Shown: piece by piece, positions 21,756 to 35,200 of the stretch
Position numbering within the stretch: position 1 is the stretch's first letter
Layout of the letters: each line of letters opens with the position of its first letter
DNA from: Tetradesmus obliquus
Lineage: Eukaryota; Chlorophyta; Chlorophyceae; Sphaeropleales; Scenedesmaceae
Assembly (NCBI GenBank): GCA_030272155.1
Contig: CP126193.1
Coordinates: 3,720,001 to 3,784,000, forward strand
DNA length: 64,000 nt
Direction: 5' to 3'
Translations under genes and position numbers: made by a program
Notes under the pieces: generated by a model
What the model was told of the DNA's origin: nothing
What the model saw: the letters and a program-made list of their open reading frames with translations, nothing else
Database searches by the model: none

Positions 21756-23605
21756 TCAGTCCTGCTGCAGCAGCAATTGGAAGCTTCCCATAGGGGCAGC
21801 AGGTGCAGCATCAGGCACAGCTGCAGGCGCCACTGCTGGCTGCATCATGCACGCATCAGCTGCCGAGTTGAGCGCCACACCATGGCTTGCAGGCATGAGC
21901 TGCTGCATGCCAGTGAGCAACTGCTGCTGCTGCTGCTGCTGCTGTGCCGCTGCTGTCCCGGCAGCCAGGTTGAGCACGTATGAGTGTGCCTGAGCACCTC
22001 TTGCAGCGACGCCAGGGCCCTGCTGCTGCTGAGCCAGCACTGAGACATGCTGCAAGTGCATGCCTGGCTGCTGCTGCTGCTGCTGCTGCTGCAGTATGCC
22101 TGGCTGCTGCGCCCACATGCCCTGCTGCTGCACCTGCATGCCTTGCATTTGCATGCCTGGTGGCAGCTGCTGCAGCTGCTGCTGCTGCCTCAGCTGCTGA
22201 TGAGCCTGGTACTGCTGGTACTGCACCTGCTGGTACACGTGCTGCTGCTGCTGCTGCTGCATATACTGCGGGGCCATCATGAACTGCTGCTGCTGCGGCT
22301 GCTGCGGCTGATATGGCTGCGCCTGCTGAGGCAGCATACTCTGTTGCATCAGCTGCAGCTGCCCATACTGCATGCCGGCGGGCTGCTGCATTGACCCCTG
22401 CACTGCCATGACAGGTGCAGCATACATGAACGCAGCGGGGCGTGGCGTTGCTGCTGCTGCTGCTGCAGCTGCTGCAGGAGCCTGAGGGGGCGGCATGTGA
22501 GTGTCTGCGCTCGCATCAGCCTGCATTACCTGCTGCTGCTGCTGCTGCTGCTGGAGTGCAGCGCCAGCTGTAGCTGCACCGGCTTGCGTCTGTGCTGTTT
22601 GCTGTGTCAGTGTGTGCTGCTCAGCTGCCTGCTGAGCATGTGAGGCAGTGACGGCTGGCTCTGCTGCTGCTGCAGGTCCTGTGGTGGGCTGCTCAGCGTC
22701 CGCCATGTCAACATCTGCGGCTGCAGCTGCTGGCTCTGCTGAGGCACGTGATACTGCTGCTGCTGCAGAAGCCTCCTGACCCAGCCCTTCACTTGCTGCC
22801 TTCCCCTCCTCAGCTGCAGGCGCTGCTGCTGCCCCTGGTGCTGCTGCCGCCGGCACGCTGCTTGCCCTGGCTTCTGCGGAGCTGCCCCGCCGCACAGCAG
22901 CACCATTAGCCGCCTGCTGCTGCTGCTGCTGCTGCAGTGCCTTGCCGCCAGCAGCCAGCCGAGTCACCTCCTCATCCTCATCCTCCTGCTCACTCGGCTC
23001 CTCCTCGCTCTCCTCTAGCTGCAGGCCCATCATGACGCGCATGCACTGCGCAGGCGGCATGCCCGCGGCAGCAGCAGCGGCAGCGGCGGCCGCAGCTGCC
23101 GCCGAGGGGTTGAACCCGGCAGCAGCCGCGGCTGGGAAGCCTGGCGGTGGCAGCATGGACCATGGCGCTGGCGGCTGCACACCAGTGGCAGTCGAGCCGC
23201 GGCTAGCTGCTGCTGCTGCTGCTGGGGGGCTTGCAACTTTGCCTGATGCTGCAGGCTGCATGGCGGTCACTGGCGACAGTGCAGCAGCAGCAGCAGCAGC
23301 TGGAGGCTGCGCAGCAGGAGACTGGGACCGCTGCTGGCGCAGCTCCTCTGTTACTGCTGCAGCACCTGCAGCTGCAGCCTTGCCATCTGCTGCTGCAGGG
23401 GCTGTGCTGGTGCCACCTGGCTGGCCTGCTGCTGCTGTTGCTGCCGGCTCAGCAGGGTCCGGAGTATCAGCTGCTGCAGCTGCTGCTGCCTCTGCAGGGC
23501 TGCCGGATGGCCGCTGAGTACCTGCTGCTGCTGCATCGGCATCTGCAGCTTCTGCTGCTGCTGCTGGGCTGGCATCGCTGCGCGCTTCAGGACTGGCGCC
23601 AGCGC

Positions 23606-23645
<40 letters not shown>

Positions 23646-26600
23646 CTTGGCTGGTGTGTTGCCTGCCGGCGCTGCAACGCCGCCAGCCGCAGCAATGTTG
23701 GCGCCCATCTGCGTGCCAAACTGGAACAGCAGCCTCATCACACACGCCCACGCAGCAGGGCTGCAGCTCAGCTCTGCATACAGCGCCTTAAACTCGGCCA
23801 CATACTGCACCTGGCTTGTGGTGAACGCCATGAACATCACCTGCACAAAGTGCTGCGCAATCTGCTGCGGGGTGAGCGTCCTGAACAGCGCAGCAGCAGC
23901 TGCTGCAGCCGCCTTGTCCACTGCTGGGCCTGCTGCTGCTGGGTCAGCATCCTCATCACTGCCGCTGCCCTCTGCGTCGTCCTTGTCAGCACGTCCTCGC
24001 CGGCGCTGCTGCTGCTGCTGCTGCTGGAGGGTACCCCAGAACCCTGGAGGCATGAACGCCGCTGCTGCTGCCATCGCTGCAGGGTTCATCCCCTGCATGC
24101 CTGCGCTGTTCAAGCGCGGCGGCGGCCCAAAAGGCATCATCACCTTGACCCGCTGCTGCCCCTGACTCCACTGCTGCTGCTGCTGCCGGCCCCACTGCTG
24201 CTGCTGCTGCCTGTAGTGATCAGGAGAGCCTGGGAAGCCCCGCAAGCCGCCTCTGCTGCTGCCGCGGCCGCCGCCCCTGCCACCCCTAGCACCGCCCTGC
24301 AGCATGTATGGCTGCCCCGACGATGAAACAGCAGCAGCAGCAGCAGCAGCTCCTCTGCCGCCGCGCCCTCTGCCCCTGCCCCTGCCTCTGCTGCGGCTGC
24401 TGCGGGGGTTCCACTCCTCCTCCCCATGCAGCTGCCTGCTGCCATACGGCCGCCCTGCAGACCTGCCGCCGCCCTGCCTGCCTGCACCTGCTAGTGCAGC
24501 AGCTGCTGCAGCTGGCCCATCTGCCCAGCTGGCCCTGTCATCTTCGTAGTAGTACTCATCCTCCTCATAGCCAGCAGCTGCAGCTGGCTCCTCTTCTTCA
24601 TCTGCTGCTGCTGCAGCGGCACCCACATGGCCGCCTGTCAGGCCTAGCAGCAGCGCAGCAACGTCTGCATCATCATCCATCGCATCCTCCTGCTGCTGCT
24701 CATCATCATCTTCACCGGGCTGCTGCCGCTGCCGCTGCTGCTCAGCCTCCCCAGCAGCAGCAGCAGCACTGCTGCGCCGCGTCAGCTTCCCTAGCTGCTC
24801 CTGGGAGCCAGCGCCAGCAGCAGCAGCAGCAGCACCCTCGTCCTCTGCATCCTCGTCAGCGTCCTCCTCATATCCTGCTGCTGCATCAGCGTCATCACCA
24901 GCACCCTCCTCATCACCATCCCCTTCTTCATCATCTTCCTCTTCCTCACCCTCCTCATCCTCAGCAACCTCTTGCGAGCCCTGCTGCTGCAGCTGCTGCT
25001 GCTGCTGCCGCCGCGCAAGCCGCGCGCTCGAGCGCGCCGCCGCCGCAGCAGCAGCAGCACCCCCAGCGCTAACTCCAGCGCCGCCTGCTGCTGCTGCTGC
25101 TGCAGGCTCCACATCAGCATAGTCAGGCGCAGCACCCTCGTCATACACCCCACCCAGCGCCAGGAACTGCGCATGCAGCTCAGCCATGCGTGCAGCAATG
25201 CCTGATCCAAGCGGCCTGCCCCTGCGCCCCTGGCCCCGCTTGGACCGGCCGCCGCGGCCTCTCGACCCCCGGCCGCCCCTGCCGCCCACACCTGCTGCTG
25301 CCGCTGCCACGCCAGATTCCACCATGCGTTTCGCTGCCTCGTGCGCCTGCATCACAGCGACGCGCGGAACGCCCACAGCTTGTGCGGCTGCCGCCATGGC
25401 CTCAATATCGCCGCGCTCAAGGCCCGGCCCGTCAGCGTGGCTGCCGCCGCCTTCCTCGTCGCTGCTGTCTGCGTCGCTGCCGGCGCGGCGCATCAGGCGC
25501 CCCCACAGCCCATCCGAGCGCGCGTTGACCACGCTCGCCATGCGGCGCGCCGTCTTCTTCTGCGCTTTGCGCGCAGCTTGGCGCTGGCTGCGGCGCATTG
25601 CGCCGCCCGCTGCATCACCCTCAGCATCATCTCCATCCCCATCTGCATCGCCCTCACTGCCGCTAAAGCTGCCAGTGCTGCCGCGCGTGTGCTCGCCAGC
25701 TGCTGCTGCTGCTGCTGCTGCTGCGTCGGAGTCCTCGCGGCCGCCGAGGGCATGCCCGCCGCTGCTGTCGGAGCCGGCGCCCCTGCCAGCAGCAGCATAG
25801 CTGTACGGCAGCTGCTCCTCCTCATGCTGCTGCTGGGGGTGCGGCTGCAGGGCGGGGCGGGGAGGCTTGCCGTGCCCTGGCTTGCGCTTGGCGGCGCCCA
25901 CCGCCCGGCCAGCCGCCGCCGCAGCGACTGCTGCTGCTGTTGCTGCTGCCACGACCTCTTCCTGCGACAGCGGCCCGGTGTGCTGCTGCTGCGGTGGCGG
26001 CGGCTGCACCTGCTGCTGCAGACCCTGGTGCGAGGGCCCAAACATGTGCGCCATCTGCGGCGGCAGCACCTGCGCGGCGCTCTGCGCTGCGTACGCTGCC
26101 TGGATGTCTGCCTTATGTATCTTCTTGCGTGTGAAGAGCTTGCCCTGCGCCTTGCGCTTACGGCGCTTCCTGAACCCTAGGGGACCGCTCACAGGCCCGG
26201 TATCTACACGCTGCATGTTGTGCGCGTGCTGACTGCCAAGGCCCGCTGCCTGGTCATCATCTCCTGCAAGCCCCTCATCTTCCTCCATGCCATCTGCTTC
26301 TTCTGCCTCTTCCATGCCATCTGCGTCGCCAGCAGCAGCTGTGTCTGCCTTGCCAGCGGCAGCAGCAGCTGCTGCCGCGCCGCCCTCAGCCTTGGCTGTT
26401 GCTGCTGCTGCTGCGCTGCCGCGCCTGCCGGCTGCGCCCGCGGCTGCATCTGCGCCGTCAGCACCAACAGCAGCAGCTTGATCATTACTGCCGCTGATCC
26501 TGCGGGACCCAGCAGCGCCTGCTGCTGCAGCAGACCCAGCAGCAGCAGCTGCTGCTGCGGCCTTGCCTGCCACAGGACTTGCGCCCCTGCTGCTGCTTGC

Positions 26601-27752
26601 AGGAGCCGCACCGCCAGCTACAGCACGCGCTGCCTCTTCCGCTGCTACAGCTTCCAGCGCTGCTGTGCCTGCCTCGCCAGCAGGCAGCTCGGGAGGCGGC
26701 TCGTTGCCCCGGGCCGCCTCCTGTTGCGCCTGCTCCTGCAGCTGCTGCAGCTGCTGCTTCTGGTTGCCTTTTAGGTATGTGCTTGCAGGGTAGTTGAGCT
26801 GCGCATTGGGGCCTTTCCAGACCAGCGCTGCGCGGTCGTATGCACGTGCTGCCTCTTCTTGGTCGACGTAGGAGCCGAAATAGCGGTAGCGGCCGCGCGC
26901 GTACAGCGTCACCTGCCACTTGAGCGTGCGCTTGTTCCAGGAGACACCCCTGCATGCACACAAGTGCAGGATCATGCAGGCGCAGGCGCAGCCGTGAGTG
27001 GAAGCGCAGTCTGCAGTGCTGGGATTAGATGAGGCATCATGCAGGTCTGCAGCACGCTGCATACAAAGCATGGCGTCATTTGGCAGGTGCGGTGGCGAAG
27101 CAAACTGCGGAGAAAGCCCAGTTCAAAAGCCCGAAAGAGCAAAGCATGAGCAGCTTGCAGGGTTCTCCAGCTGACACCCCAACCCTGTCACGTTCAAAAC
27201 ACACACCTGAAGCGCGACGTCTTGACACCTTGCTCAAGCGTTGGCGGCGGAGTGGCGGCTTGTGCTGCTGGCGCATACCCAACAGCGCTGCTCGACCGCC
27301 GTCGTGATGCACCGCCTGCGGGCGCTACACCAGCCGCTGCTGCTGCAGGGTCAATGTAGCCAGCTGCTGCTGCTGCTGCTGCAGCCGCATCCCCGCCTGC
27401 CATGTACTGCTGTGTCTGCGCGGCATACATCATCAGCTGCTGCTGTTGCTGCTGCGTAAGGCTTGCTGCGCTGCCGTCCCCGGCAAAGCCAAGCATGCTT
27501 GCATACTGATTGGCAGCTGCAAGGCTGCTGCTGCTGCCGTTGGCTGCTGCTGCAGCCCCTAGGCGCGCCTTCTTGCTGTTAAGGCTGCCGGATGTGCCGT
27601 TTGCAGCAGCTGCTGCGCCGCGCTTGCTGCCGGGGGCCACCATGCCTGCTGCTGCCCAGTGTGCAGGCGCTGCCATTGCTGCTTGGCGCTTGCTGGGCGA
27701 GCGTGTGGGCGCACCCTGCGAGCCCGCTGCTGTGCCGGGCGAATCAGCAGCA

Positions 27753-27784
<32 letters not shown>

Positions 27785-29222
27785 CGCCTCTGTCTTGATG
27801 GACAGGTGGTGCTGCTGCTCTTCCGCTGCTGCTGCTGCTGCTGCTGCAGGTGGCGGTGCCCCTGCAGCTGAGCCAGCTGATACTGGCTGCAGCTCGCAAG
27901 CAAAGCCAGCCGGCGGTGCCCTGTTTGGTGTGGCGCCCGCTGCCGGCGGCTGCTCACCAAAGTGCACGTGCGCTGCGCCCATGAACACCCGGCTGGTGCA
28001 GCCAGCCAGGCAGCAGCCCTCACCAAAGCACACCTGCACACAGCCACCAGCAGGACACATGACATACATATGTGTGCAAGCACCAGATGAATGCACTGTG
28101 TGTGGTTGCCTGAATTGCCCTCCATATGCATGCGTGCACAGTGTGTGGGTTAGGTGTCAGCAGGGTTGGCGCCTTGTGTTTGTTTGCATCCATGCACATC
28201 TGCACAGCGTTTGCAGCTCCAAACGCACAATGCACTTGCAGCAGGTGCATGAATACTACAGTACACCGAACATACAGTCAGCAGCATCTGCTGTTGCAAC
28301 TTGCTGTGCTGCCGCACCTCATGCTCTCCGCTGCTGTCGTGAAAGGCTGTGACTGCTGCTGGCATCCACAGGTCCACACCCAGCTGCGTGTCGCCGCCTG
28401 CTGCTACTGCTGCTGCTGCCGCTGCTGTATGCTGGTCACACCGCAGCAGGAACAGCTTGATGCCGACCAGCCCGCTGCCGCCATACTGCTGCCCCAACTG
28501 GCGCATGTAAGCTTTGAAGGAGGTCTGTCAACAGCAGCAGCAGCAGCAGCAGCAGCATCAGCAGCAGCAGCAGGTGAGTGCGAGTGACGCAAGCATGTGA
28601 CTGCCACGCACAACAGTTTAATTGTGTGAAACAATAAGACAGTCGTGTGTGTGCAGGTTATGCATGCATATTGCACTCTGCTGCACAAATGCACATAATG
28701 CCACACATGTAAAGCCTGCAGCAGTGGCAAGCGCTACAGGCCGAAATTGACCTACTACTGGTCTTCAGCAGCGTCTGCTGCACCCCAAATGAGGGTACTA
28801 CTTGATCACACATCCGACACAATGTATTGCAGCATTATATGCGACACACAGGACAACCGGGTGATGTCTGCAGACTTGGCGCCAAAACGCATTCAAATGT
28901 GGCTGGCACTAACGTACTTGCAAAGTCGCACTTGGCGCACCTGCACAGGCTGAGTCTTGAAAAATAGGAAGTTTCGGCATATGCTGTTGCCGTTGCCTGG
29001 CGGCACTTCATCTCCTGTCACATGCTGCACATGCTGCTCAAGGTTGCGCAGCTGTGCATGGCAGGGCTGCTGTGCACACCCGGAGCACCGGCACTGCACA
29101 AAGATGGCACTGGAATCCGATGTGTACCCTGCAATTTGCCATAACGGTTTGTAAAACTTGGGATCAAATGGTGCCCGAAGCTGTGCAGGTGGCTTATGAG
29201 CATGCAGGCTAGCCTTCTGCAG
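21756..29222 (-). CDS. Giant AP2/ERF-domain transcription factor with poly-Ala/poly-Gln arms (5' end unresolved)
   Basis: Four exons join in phase: about 29222 (or 29216 or 29180)-28941, 28524-28276, 28033-27207 and 26949-21756, more than 2,100 residues. Exon 1 has PKFYKPLWQIAGYTSDSSAI, then QCRCSGC and LRNLEQHVQHV, a C-x-C-x2-C ... H pattern like zinc-binding SAND/TIFY-associated modules (tentative). The AP2 domain crosses the last intron: TSRFR, then GVSWNKRTLKWQVTLYARG and YFGSYVDQEEAARAYDRAAL, the DNA-binding three-strand sheet and helix. The remaining 1,650 residues are mostly Ala, Gln, Gly, Glu/Asp and RGG-type runs. One non-repetitive helical island lies at plus-strand 23690-23890 (LTPQQIAQHFVQVMFM, FKALYAELSCSP). 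A likely upstream coding exon (29562-29417, GEPVGQHTAALRL) has a good donor but a phase that does not fit. The gene is divergent from the KEA gene. Confidence 0.82.
28527..28573 (-). repeat. (CTG)n tract before a 3' splice site of the AP2 gene
   Basis: CTG triplets with one GAT interruption run on the minus strand to TTGACAG, the acceptor of the exon starting at 28524. Confidence 0.75.
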
Positions 29223-29562
29223 CTGTAGCGCACAAGACCAGGTGAGGCTGGAAGCAATGGTGCACAGTGCAGGTTACTGCGCATGCCACTTGCGAATGAG
29301 ATAACTAGGGAAGGACTGTAATTTTTCAACATATAGCTGGGCAGAGTGACGGTCCCGATCTCTCGTTTGAAGCCATGTGCACAGCCCCTGTTTGTTGCAG
29401 CCCCTGCTCTTGCTCACCTCCAAGCAGCTGCGCGGTTGTGCCTCCTATTTCTATGTCCGGGCAAGGCTGCAACCATTGCGCTGCTTTGCTCAGGCGCAGC
29501 GCTGCTGTGTGTTGCCCCACTGGCTCTCCCATAGAAATATTGTTGTGGTCTTTTGACTGCAA

Positions 29563-32224
29563 GCTAGACAGGGCCTGCCCTCATAGCGATAGATTATAGA
29601 TCAATCAGTGCCTGTGGCGGTGCCCTGGGCCTGTCACACACATTGATCGAGACTTCAGCGATGTCTGCCTCGGTGTTGCCCTGCTCGCTGCGTGCGAGGG
29701 AGCCCTGCCACCGTCTGGCTGGTTGTGATAACGCAACACAGAAGGGTTGAGATTATATAGACAGAGCGCGAACACCAGCAGTGCTCACAAACAGCAGCAA
29801 GGATGGGCGGAGGATGCCAAGGTACAGGCACACCTTGTCGTCAAACTGGTGTTTAACATCCATCATATGAAACTACACTGCATGTCAGGCGCCGAGAGTC
29901 CTCTGTGCTGGGAAATCGTTGCCATCGCTACAGCGTGCTACAGCTATGTTTTTGGTGTCTGCCCTTGCTTAGTGTCACCGTTAACGGCGTAAAAAGCCTA
30001 AAAGTCATGTTGGTTTATCATTAAAGGTGGCTGCAACGCCAAGAACGCTCAGGTGCTGCCTCCTGACTGCTGTAATCAGGCTTGCCCTTTGAAGACTGCA
30101 GAGGCGGCACCTGCGCCCGTGAGGCTAGATATGCAGGTTAGCTATCTGATTAAACTCGCTCTTTTCACTTCACAGCTGACTTTCTCTCCTCATGCTGTGA
30201 TTTTCGCCTGCATCAATGCGGTTGAGCTCAGTAGGCTCACAGCACACACCACCGTTGACATTGCCAGATTAAGCTAAGCAGGGTTTGGCGCGTGCTTTTG
30301 CAAGTCAAATCAAATATAACTCAAAACACCTTGACGCCTGCCTGCTCTCTGGCAGTCCTTGTATCACTGCCCAAAAGCCATGTGTGCCAATTGGGGCAGC
30401 GGCTGCCGATGAGCTGACCTTCACCCAGAAATGCCGATCATTGTCCCTATTCCGGAGTAGAGAGGGAGGAGAGGGGGATAACTCGCTGAACTGGAACTGA
30501 GACAGGGACCTGAACTTGCTCTTGTCTCACAGCTAGCACCTGCCCCCAAGGTGCTTGAAACTTGAGTGCCTGAATGGCATCCTCTTTTGTGCTGCAGCAG
30601 TTGGTTAACCGAATACAGAATCAACTCTGTCACTGTGGGTCGCACTTGGCCTTCGCCCTTTCAGAACAAACCTTGACGTCTGCCGCAGAGGTCACGCTGA
30701 GGACCAAATGTGACTTGAGCTTCAACATAGTCAGCTGTCAAGTCTGAGTCATGCACTGCCCAGGCTTTGGTAATCAGCTTTAGTTGTAGCTGCCCCTCAT
30801 TTGTGGGCAGCTTACTTGTAAAAAGGCAAAGTCTAGACAAACCACTTGTTACGTCCAGGCTAAATCTGATGCACCTGCACTTGCACCCCTGGCAAGTCAT
30901 GCAGTCCAGGCAAGGTCCAAACGAGGTCCAGGCGAGGTCCAGGTGATAGCAGGTCTTCTAAACACTTCCGCACTTCCAACAGGTCTAGGCTGATCAGCGC
31001 GTGCCACACTCTGGCCACACCATGATTCCAGGCCAGCAGTGGACACTGCCCACTGCAAGCGGGGCATGCTGCAAGACGCCGCAACCCGGCGCGGCGCTGG
31101 CAGTGCTACAATCAGGCACTCTTGCCGCAGTGCCGCTGACAGTGCTACAACCAGGCACTCTTGCCGCAGTGACTGCAGGTAATTGCATGACCGGTTGAAG
31201 CCCGCTGCAGTGACTGTTGCAGCGTCATGCAACAAACTCACTGCGCGCAGAGTCGACCCATTCCGACTGTGAATGCAAACCCAGCGGAATCGACCCAACT
31301 GTACGCAGCTGGTGGCTGTTTGTGTCTTTCCCTAAAACACGTCAGCATCTAGTCCTGCTGAATGAACAGGGTTCTTATAGTCATGCACAATCATCCTGTA
31401 TAGCCTGTGGCTGTGCAACAGCCTGCAGCAGATGCTTTCAAGCCCGTTTCAGCAGCATTTACAGCCTGGGAAGCTGCCAGCCTGGCGGGCCTGAGGCCCC
31501 ACTCCGACTCTGATGATGTCCAGCATGTGACCACCGGTGATATGACAGGGCTATGCAGCCCAGTAACCAATGTTGATCAACTGACGGATCCTGGACACAT
31601 GCAGGTATATGCAGTGCAGTATCTACTACTATCGGGCTCAAGCCCTAGGAGGCCAGCTGGTGACCACGGCTAGTTATCAGCCGTTTGAATGAAAATGACT
31701 GATTGCGCTCGTGGCTAAAAGAAGCTTCGGCGGATAGATAACCAGCAGGTGTCTCTGCCGCTACTGATCTGTAGCGGACTGCATTGCCATTGGCCACGGC
31801 TGAGCAACATTGGGCCGACTACTGTGGCACAAAGGACGAGAAAAGCGGGATGCCTACAGGCACCTGTAGCATTGAATTGTAACTGCTAGTGCTCAGCTAG
31901 CATAATCTCAGCACATACGGAGTGTGCGAAGCTGCTCTCGAGTGGCCAGAAGCTGGTCATCAAAGTCAAGCAGGAGTCTGACCAGGGTTGTGGACCGGTG
32001 AGACCCGGGCCGTGACCTGCAGCACGAGAACTCCTGTCACCGCCGTCAAAGCATTTGTTGACGCAGGTACTTTGCTTGCGTATGTATTCTGCAAGCGGTG
32101 TGTGAGCGTTGTTGGTGCGCAGGCGAATCAACGCTGCTGCTCACAAAGTCAGCGTGTGATTTTCCGTAACTGCTTTTAGTTTTTGACTATTATCCACCGT
32201 CTGATTGTTGCTCCACAGTTCTCA
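29563..32224. other. Intergenic DNA between divergent AP2 and KEA genes
   Basis: This must include both promoters and 5' UTRs. No domain-bearing frame found. It contains short direct repeats near 30910-30955 (GAGGTCCAG units) and 31101-31178. Confidence 0.5.
31101..31178. repeat. 39-bp tandem repeat, two copies
   Basis: The unit beginning CAGTGCTACAA and containing CAGGCACTCTTGCCGCAGTG occurs at 31101 and again at 31140. Confidence 0.8.
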
Positions 32225-35200
32225 ATGGCCGCAGTCGGCCTTCGGAGCAGCAGCAGCAGCAGGCCAGCTCTTGCTAGCACGGGCACCAGATCGCGGCTGC
32301 CGCGTTTGGCAAGCTCACCCTACCAACAGCTGCGGCCAGCAAGGCTAGCTCCCAGGTGTGCCCTTGGTGCTGGTGCCGAGAAAGGTGCTCGGAAGACAAC
32401 CCAGGTTGAGGCACGGTAATGTAAACGCGCTGGCTTTCATTTTGCAGGCGCATTATATTGTCAGCAGCCACCGAGGATGCCGAGCAAGCGCCAGAGGCAC
32501 CTGCAGTGGTCACAGAGGTGCGTCCACGTGCCTGCGCGGGGGTGAGAGCGCTCTGCAGGTGGCTCAGCTGCTGCTGACACACGCATTGAATGCAGGTGCC
32601 AACGCCAGCGGCCAACTCAGTCCAGCAGATACGTGAAGCACGTCTGCAGCCCCTGAAATTTGCCCTGCAAGATGCCATTGCGCTGCACACAAAGGCAACT
32701 GGGGTCAGGGAGGCACTGGAGGCAGAGGTAAGGCATGCACATGCAGCCATCTGCAAAACTGTGCTTGGTGGGCAGGTGTTGTGCATGCAAGCTGCGGCAG
32801 CTGTACTGCTGATGCAGCTGCTGGTGTCTGGCGCAGCTGCTGCTGCTGCTGCCACTGCAGCCGACATTAGGGTTGTGCAGCGCAACCAGGTTTGCAAGCA
32901 AGTCATGTCGCTGTGTTGGATATGCACAATATTTGTACACGGCAGGGCAGCCATGCCAACCCAGTGGCAGCAGCAGTGGTGCTGGCGTGCAGCAGCCTGA
33001 CCACTGCCAGCTGCAGCGGCGCCCTGCCTGGCTGTTGCTTGTGCATCAAGCTGGTGCACCCACCACAAGAAGACGGGAACTGCATTGACCACACATGTAA
33101 CACGATCACACGGACTGTGTGCTGCTGCGCAGGTGTGTGCGCTGTTTGAGCGCGTCATCAATGCAGAGGGCTCAGATGTCGACCTGGACCAGGTGGCAGC
33201 AGCAGCAATGGAGGCAGTGGAGGGCGCTGTGCGGGATGAGGTCGAGGCAGCCACAGTGCTGTCTGCAACAAAAGATGCCCTGGCAAAGACTCTGCAGGAC
33301 CTGCAAGCGCTTGATGGCGAGTCAGCAGCTGCACGCGTGGCGGAGATCTCCAGTGCGCTGGCAAGCACCGACACGCCAGCAGCAGCATTAGCATCCATGG
33401 ACGGCAGCAGCAGCAGCAGCAAGGCGCCCAGCCCTGCTGCCGATGCAATTCAGCTGTTGGATAGCCTGACGGCTGCCGGCGCTGCTGCCGCAACTGCCGG
33501 CGGTGCCGCAGCAACTGGCGCCGCGCTCCTGCAGTCAGTAGATGCGCCCAGCAGCAGCAACGGCAGCGGCGGCCAGGCAGCCGCTGCAGCAGCTCCTGTA
33601 GTGGTGCTGGCTGACAGCCCTGCCAAAGTAGCTGAGGCAGCAAAGAAAGCTCAGTTGGAGAAGGCCAAGGCCAAGCTGCTAAAGCTGGGTAGCGCTGCTG
33701 TGGCTGTTGGGCTGGCGTATGCCTTCCTGCAGACAGCAGCTGGCCAGGTGAGGCGAGCGCAACTTGATGCAGTGGAATGCTCAGCAGCAGCAGCAGTGGC
33801 GGCATCAGCGGCAGCACGAATTCAGCATGACAGTGCCATGACAGCGCTAAAGCTATGACACAAGTGAACATGACGCCGGCAGAACCACAAGTTTTGCTTG
33901 TTGCGAGGGGTGACTGCTCAACTGACGCGACTGCATGCACCTGTTGCCTGTCTGTTGCTGTTGCTGCTATGTGCCGCAGTCCCTGATAGCTGCCGTGCAG
34001 GGCGTGGGTGCTGCCATTGCTGAGCGCATCGGCCCCATCCACATTGGTGCTGCGGAGCGTGGCCTGCTGGAGACAATCTACCTGCTGCTGACCAGCATCG
34101 TGTGCGTGCCCGCGGTGTGCAAGCTCATCCCTGGCGGCAGCCCCGTGCTGGGCTACCTGGTGAGCGCATTTTTGAATGTTGTTACTTTGACCAGGGTCGT
34201 AACACGTTGCCTGGCTCTGGCAGATGACGCATGCACAGGGCAGTGGCAAAGTGCTTTGCTCTGTGGGGCAAGTTTTAGCTGGTGCTGCTTACCTTGCTGC
34301 AAAAAGGCAGTTGCAGCAACCGGCTGCGCAGCAGCCAAGGCTGCCAAGAGGCACAGCATACAGCATCAGTCACGTACCATTACCCTGTGCTGGGCTGATT
34401 TTTGGTTGGGTTCGTGCTGTTTGTCTGCTTGCAGATCGGTGGCGCGCTGATCGGGCCGCACGCGCTGAACATCATCAGCGACGTGCACGGAGTGCAGCAC
34501 CTGGCCGAGCTGGGAGTGGTGTTCCTGCTGTTCAACATCGGCCTGGAGCTGTCACTGGAGCGGCTGCAGAGCATGGCCAAGTATGTCTTTGGCATGGGCG
34601 CAGCACAGGTGAGCAAGTGACATTGCATGGGGTACTGATGTAGCTGAAAGTGAAGTGAAGTCACAGATTGCGCATGTGGCGCTGCTGCTGCATGGCACGG
34701 CTGGCAGCTGTCCTGCAAGCTGCGAGGATGGGCTCTGAGCGCGGGTGCTGGTTGGAAGAGGACAGCACAGCTGCGTTATCCCGTGGCAAGGTTGCAGGAG
34801 CTGCAGCGTATGGTTCTCTGCAAATGTAAGCGCATGGGGTGGCACGTAAAGCCAAAGAGCGGCTGCTGGCTGCTTAGGAGTGAGCTTCAGAAGCTGTGGC
34901 GCGCATGGATGCACAACTGTGCTGTACACGCTGTCGACCCTGCGCTGCTGTGCTGTGCTGTACCGTGTGCAGGTTGGGCTGACAGTGGTGGGTGTTGCAG
35001 CGTTTGCGCTGCACTTTGCTGGCCTGGCAGGCCCCAGTGCCATCATCCTGGGTGGTGCCCTGGCCATGAGCACCACGGCAGTGGCCATCCAAGTGCTGGA
35101 GGACAGAGGAGAGATGGGCAGCAGGTGGGCTGGCTGGCTGGCTGCTGGGCAGCAGCAGCGAATCATTGGATGCAACTGCAAGACGCAGTTGCAGCTGCTC

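Noticed and set aside
22047-26800. Many long plus-strand frames (poly-Leu, poly-Cys, poly-Ala)
   Set aside because: Antisense shadows of the AP2 exon caused by GCT/CTG triplets.
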